Assembly: GCA_913062745.1 (NCBI GenBank)
Contig: CAJXXJ010000184.1
Coordinates: 1-7,198 of the forward strand
DNA length: 7,198 bases
Origin: an uncultured Phaeodactylibacter sp.
GTDB taxonomy: Bacteria; Bacteroidota; Bacteroidia; Chitinophagales; Saprospiraceae
Direction: 5' to 3'
Positions 5,841-7,198 of this stretch are shown here, one piece after another. Every line of letters starts with the position of its first letter. The stretch's first letter is position 1. Made by a program: the position numbers and the translations under genes. The notes under the pieces are model-generated. The model was not told where the DNA came from, did not search any database, and worked only from the letters and a program-made list of their open reading frames with translations.

Positions 5841-7198
5841 ATGAAAAAACTATTGTTTCTCTTCCTCTTCCTACCTCTGCTTACACAAGCGCAGGACCGC
5901 GTGACCGGGCGCAACTTTGCGACCCGCTCCGAAGTCATCGCCTCCAACGGCATGGCCTGTACTTCCCAGCCGCTGGCTACACAAATCGCTCTGGACATCC
6001 TCAAAAAAGGGGGCAGCGCTGTGGACGCCGCTATTGCCGCTAACGCTGCGCTGGGCCTGATGGAGCCCACCGGCTGTGGCATAGGCGGAGACCTCTTTGC
6101 CATCGTCTGGGATGCTGAGGGGCAAGAACTGCACGGACTGAACGGCAGCGGCCGCTCCCCGAAGTCGCTCGACCTGGAGTACTTTGCGAAGGAAGGCTAC
6201 GACCGCATCCCTCCCCTCGGCCCGCTGCCCGTTAGCGTACCGGGCACGGTAGACGGCTGGTTTGAGCTGCACGATAAATTTGGCCAGCTGCCCATGGAGG
6301 AGATTCTGGCCCCGGCTATCGAATACGCCGAGCAGGGCTTCCCGGTCAGCGAGCTTATCGCTTACTACATGCAGCGGTCGGTCCCCTACTACATCAGCAA
6401 GGGCTATCCTAACGTAGCAGAAACCTACACCATCGATGGCGAAAATGCACCGGCAAAGGGGCAGATATTCAAAAACCCGCAACTGGCAGAAACCTACCGG
6501 AAAATAGCGGAAGGCGGGCGCGACGCGTTTTACGAAGGCGAAATAGCCCGTACCATTGCCAATTTCATTCAGGAACAAGGTGGCTTCCTCTCTTACGAAG
6601 ACCTCGCAAGCCACGACAGCGAGTGGGTGGACCCGGTCTCCACCAACTACCGCGGCTACGATGTATGGGAGCTCCCGCCCAACGGTCAGGGCATTGCGGC
6701 ACTACAGATCCTCAATATCCTGGAAGGGTATGATATAGCCGGCATGGGCTTCGGCAGCCCGGAGTACATCCACCACTTCGTGGAAGCCAAGAAAGTGGTA
6801 TTCGAAGACCGTGCGAAGTACTACGCTGATATGGACTTCGCGGAGGTGCCGGTAGAAACCCTTATTTCCAAAGCTTACGCCGACGAGCGCCGCAAACTGA
6901 TCAGCGAAAACCGGGCCGGCACTTACGAGGCCGGCGAAATCAGTGCCGGCGAGACCATCTACCTGACTGTAGCCGACAAGGACGGCAATATGATTTCACT
7001 CATTCAGAGCAACTACCGCGGCATGGGCTCCGGTATGGTCCCTCCCGGCCTTGGGTTTATGCTGCAGGACCGCGGTGAGCTGTTTTCTCTGGAAGCGAAC
7101 CACCCCAACGTGTATGCGCCCGGTAAGCGGCCTTTCCATACCATTATTCCCGCTTTTGTGATGAAGGATGGGGAGCCGTTTATGAGCTTCGGCTTGAT
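5841..7198 (+). CDS. Gamma-glutamyltransferase, exported (3' end cut by the window)
   Basis: The first 452 residues of a gamma-glutamyltranspeptidase, an N-terminal nucleophile hydrolase that cleaves or transfers the gamma-glutamyl group of glutathione and related compounds outside the cytoplasm. MKKLLFLFLFLPLLTQAQ is a signal peptide with likely cleavage after A17. Family blocks include ASNGMACTSQPLAT (34-47), GGSAVDAAIAANAALG (57-72), EPTGCGIGGDLFA (75-87), SVPGTVDGW (132-140) and ELPPNGQG (277-284). The autocatalytic cleavage site and nucleophile should be T372 in AGETIYLTVADKDGN, where classical enzymes have TTH; this T-I/V-Y form is seen in the YwrD-like branch. SNYRGMGSGMVPPGLGF (390-406) and RPFHT (430-434) follow and fit that branch. 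Roughly the last 80-120 residues lie beyond the window. The ATG at 5841 is supported by the signal peptide; the upstream leader is A-rich without a Shine-Dalgarno sequence. Confidence 0.95.
   Translation, partial: MKKLLFLFLFLPLLTQAQDRVTGRNFATRSEVIASNGMACTSQPLATQIALDILKKGGSAVDAAIAANAALGLMEPTGCGIGGDLFAIVWDAEGQELHGLNGSGRSPKSLDLEYFAKEGYDRIPPLGPLPVSVPGTVDGWFELHDKFGQLPMEEILAPAIEYAEQGFPVSELIAYYMQRSVPYYISKGYPNVAETYTIDGENAPAKGQIFKNPQLAETYRKIAEGGRDAFYEGEIARTIANFIQEQGGFLSYEDLASHDSEWVDPVSTNYRGYDVWELPPNGQGIAALQILNILEGYDIAGMGFGSPEYIHHFVEAKKVVFEDRAKYYADMDFAEVPVETLISKAYADERRKLISENRAGTYEAGEISAGETIYLTVADKDGNMISLIQSNYRGMGSGMVPPGLGFMLQDRGELFSLEANHPNVYAPGKRPFHTIIPAFVMKDGEPFMSFGL

Noticed and set aside
5871..6614. 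Minus-strand open frame of 247 codons inside the gamma-glutamyltransferase region
   Set aside because: The plus strand encodes clear gamma-glutamyltransferase family blocks across the same bases; the minus frame shows no domain.

Overview
The window looks like a chromosomal segment of a member of the Bacteroidota. The reasons are the style of the peptidase-containing ABC exporter (LSQGQ signature, MDCG peptidase start), start codons that mostly lack a clear Shine-Dalgarno sequence and instead follow A/T-rich leaders, and promoter-like TTG...TTTG spacing upstream of several genes. Coding DNA is visibly GC-rich for that phylum, which would fit groups such as Saprospiria; that narrower placement is only inference.

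Layout: (1) 21-2210, minus strand: a complete C39-peptidase/ABC exporter of the type that trims leader peptides and secretes small peptides. (2) 2211-2487: divergent intergenic region. The half next to the exporter has about 52% GC and holds a possible 22-codon ORF plus a hairpin; the half next to the following gene has about 28% GC and looks like the promoter zone. (3) 2488-3444, plus strand: a GT2-type membrane glycosyltransferase, related to polyprenyl-phosphate glycosyltransferases, with altered nucleotide-sugar-binding motifs. (4) 4786 down to 3431, minus strand: a two-gene unit made of a small exported protein with a SPOR-like C-terminus and, 3 bases later, a monoacylglycerol-lipase-like alpha/beta hydrolase whose end overlaps the end of the glycosyltransferase gene by 14 bases. 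(5) 4868-5782, plus strand: fmt, methionyl-tRNA formyltransferase. (6) 5841 to the window edge, plus strand: an exported gamma-glutamyltransferase, cut off at its C-terminus.

The genes do not form one obvious pathway. fmt is a housekeeping translation gene; the gamma-glutamyltransferase and the SPOR-like/hydrolase pair are envelope or extracytoplasmic functions; the glycosyltransferase probably acts at the inner membrane. The part with most room for something new is the exporter and its leader region: no HlyD-type partner and no classical double-glycine precursor is visible, but a tiny ORF with tandem stop codons sits 11 bases upstream of the exporter start. No tRNA, rRNA, CRISPR array, insertion sequence or other mobile element was recognised.
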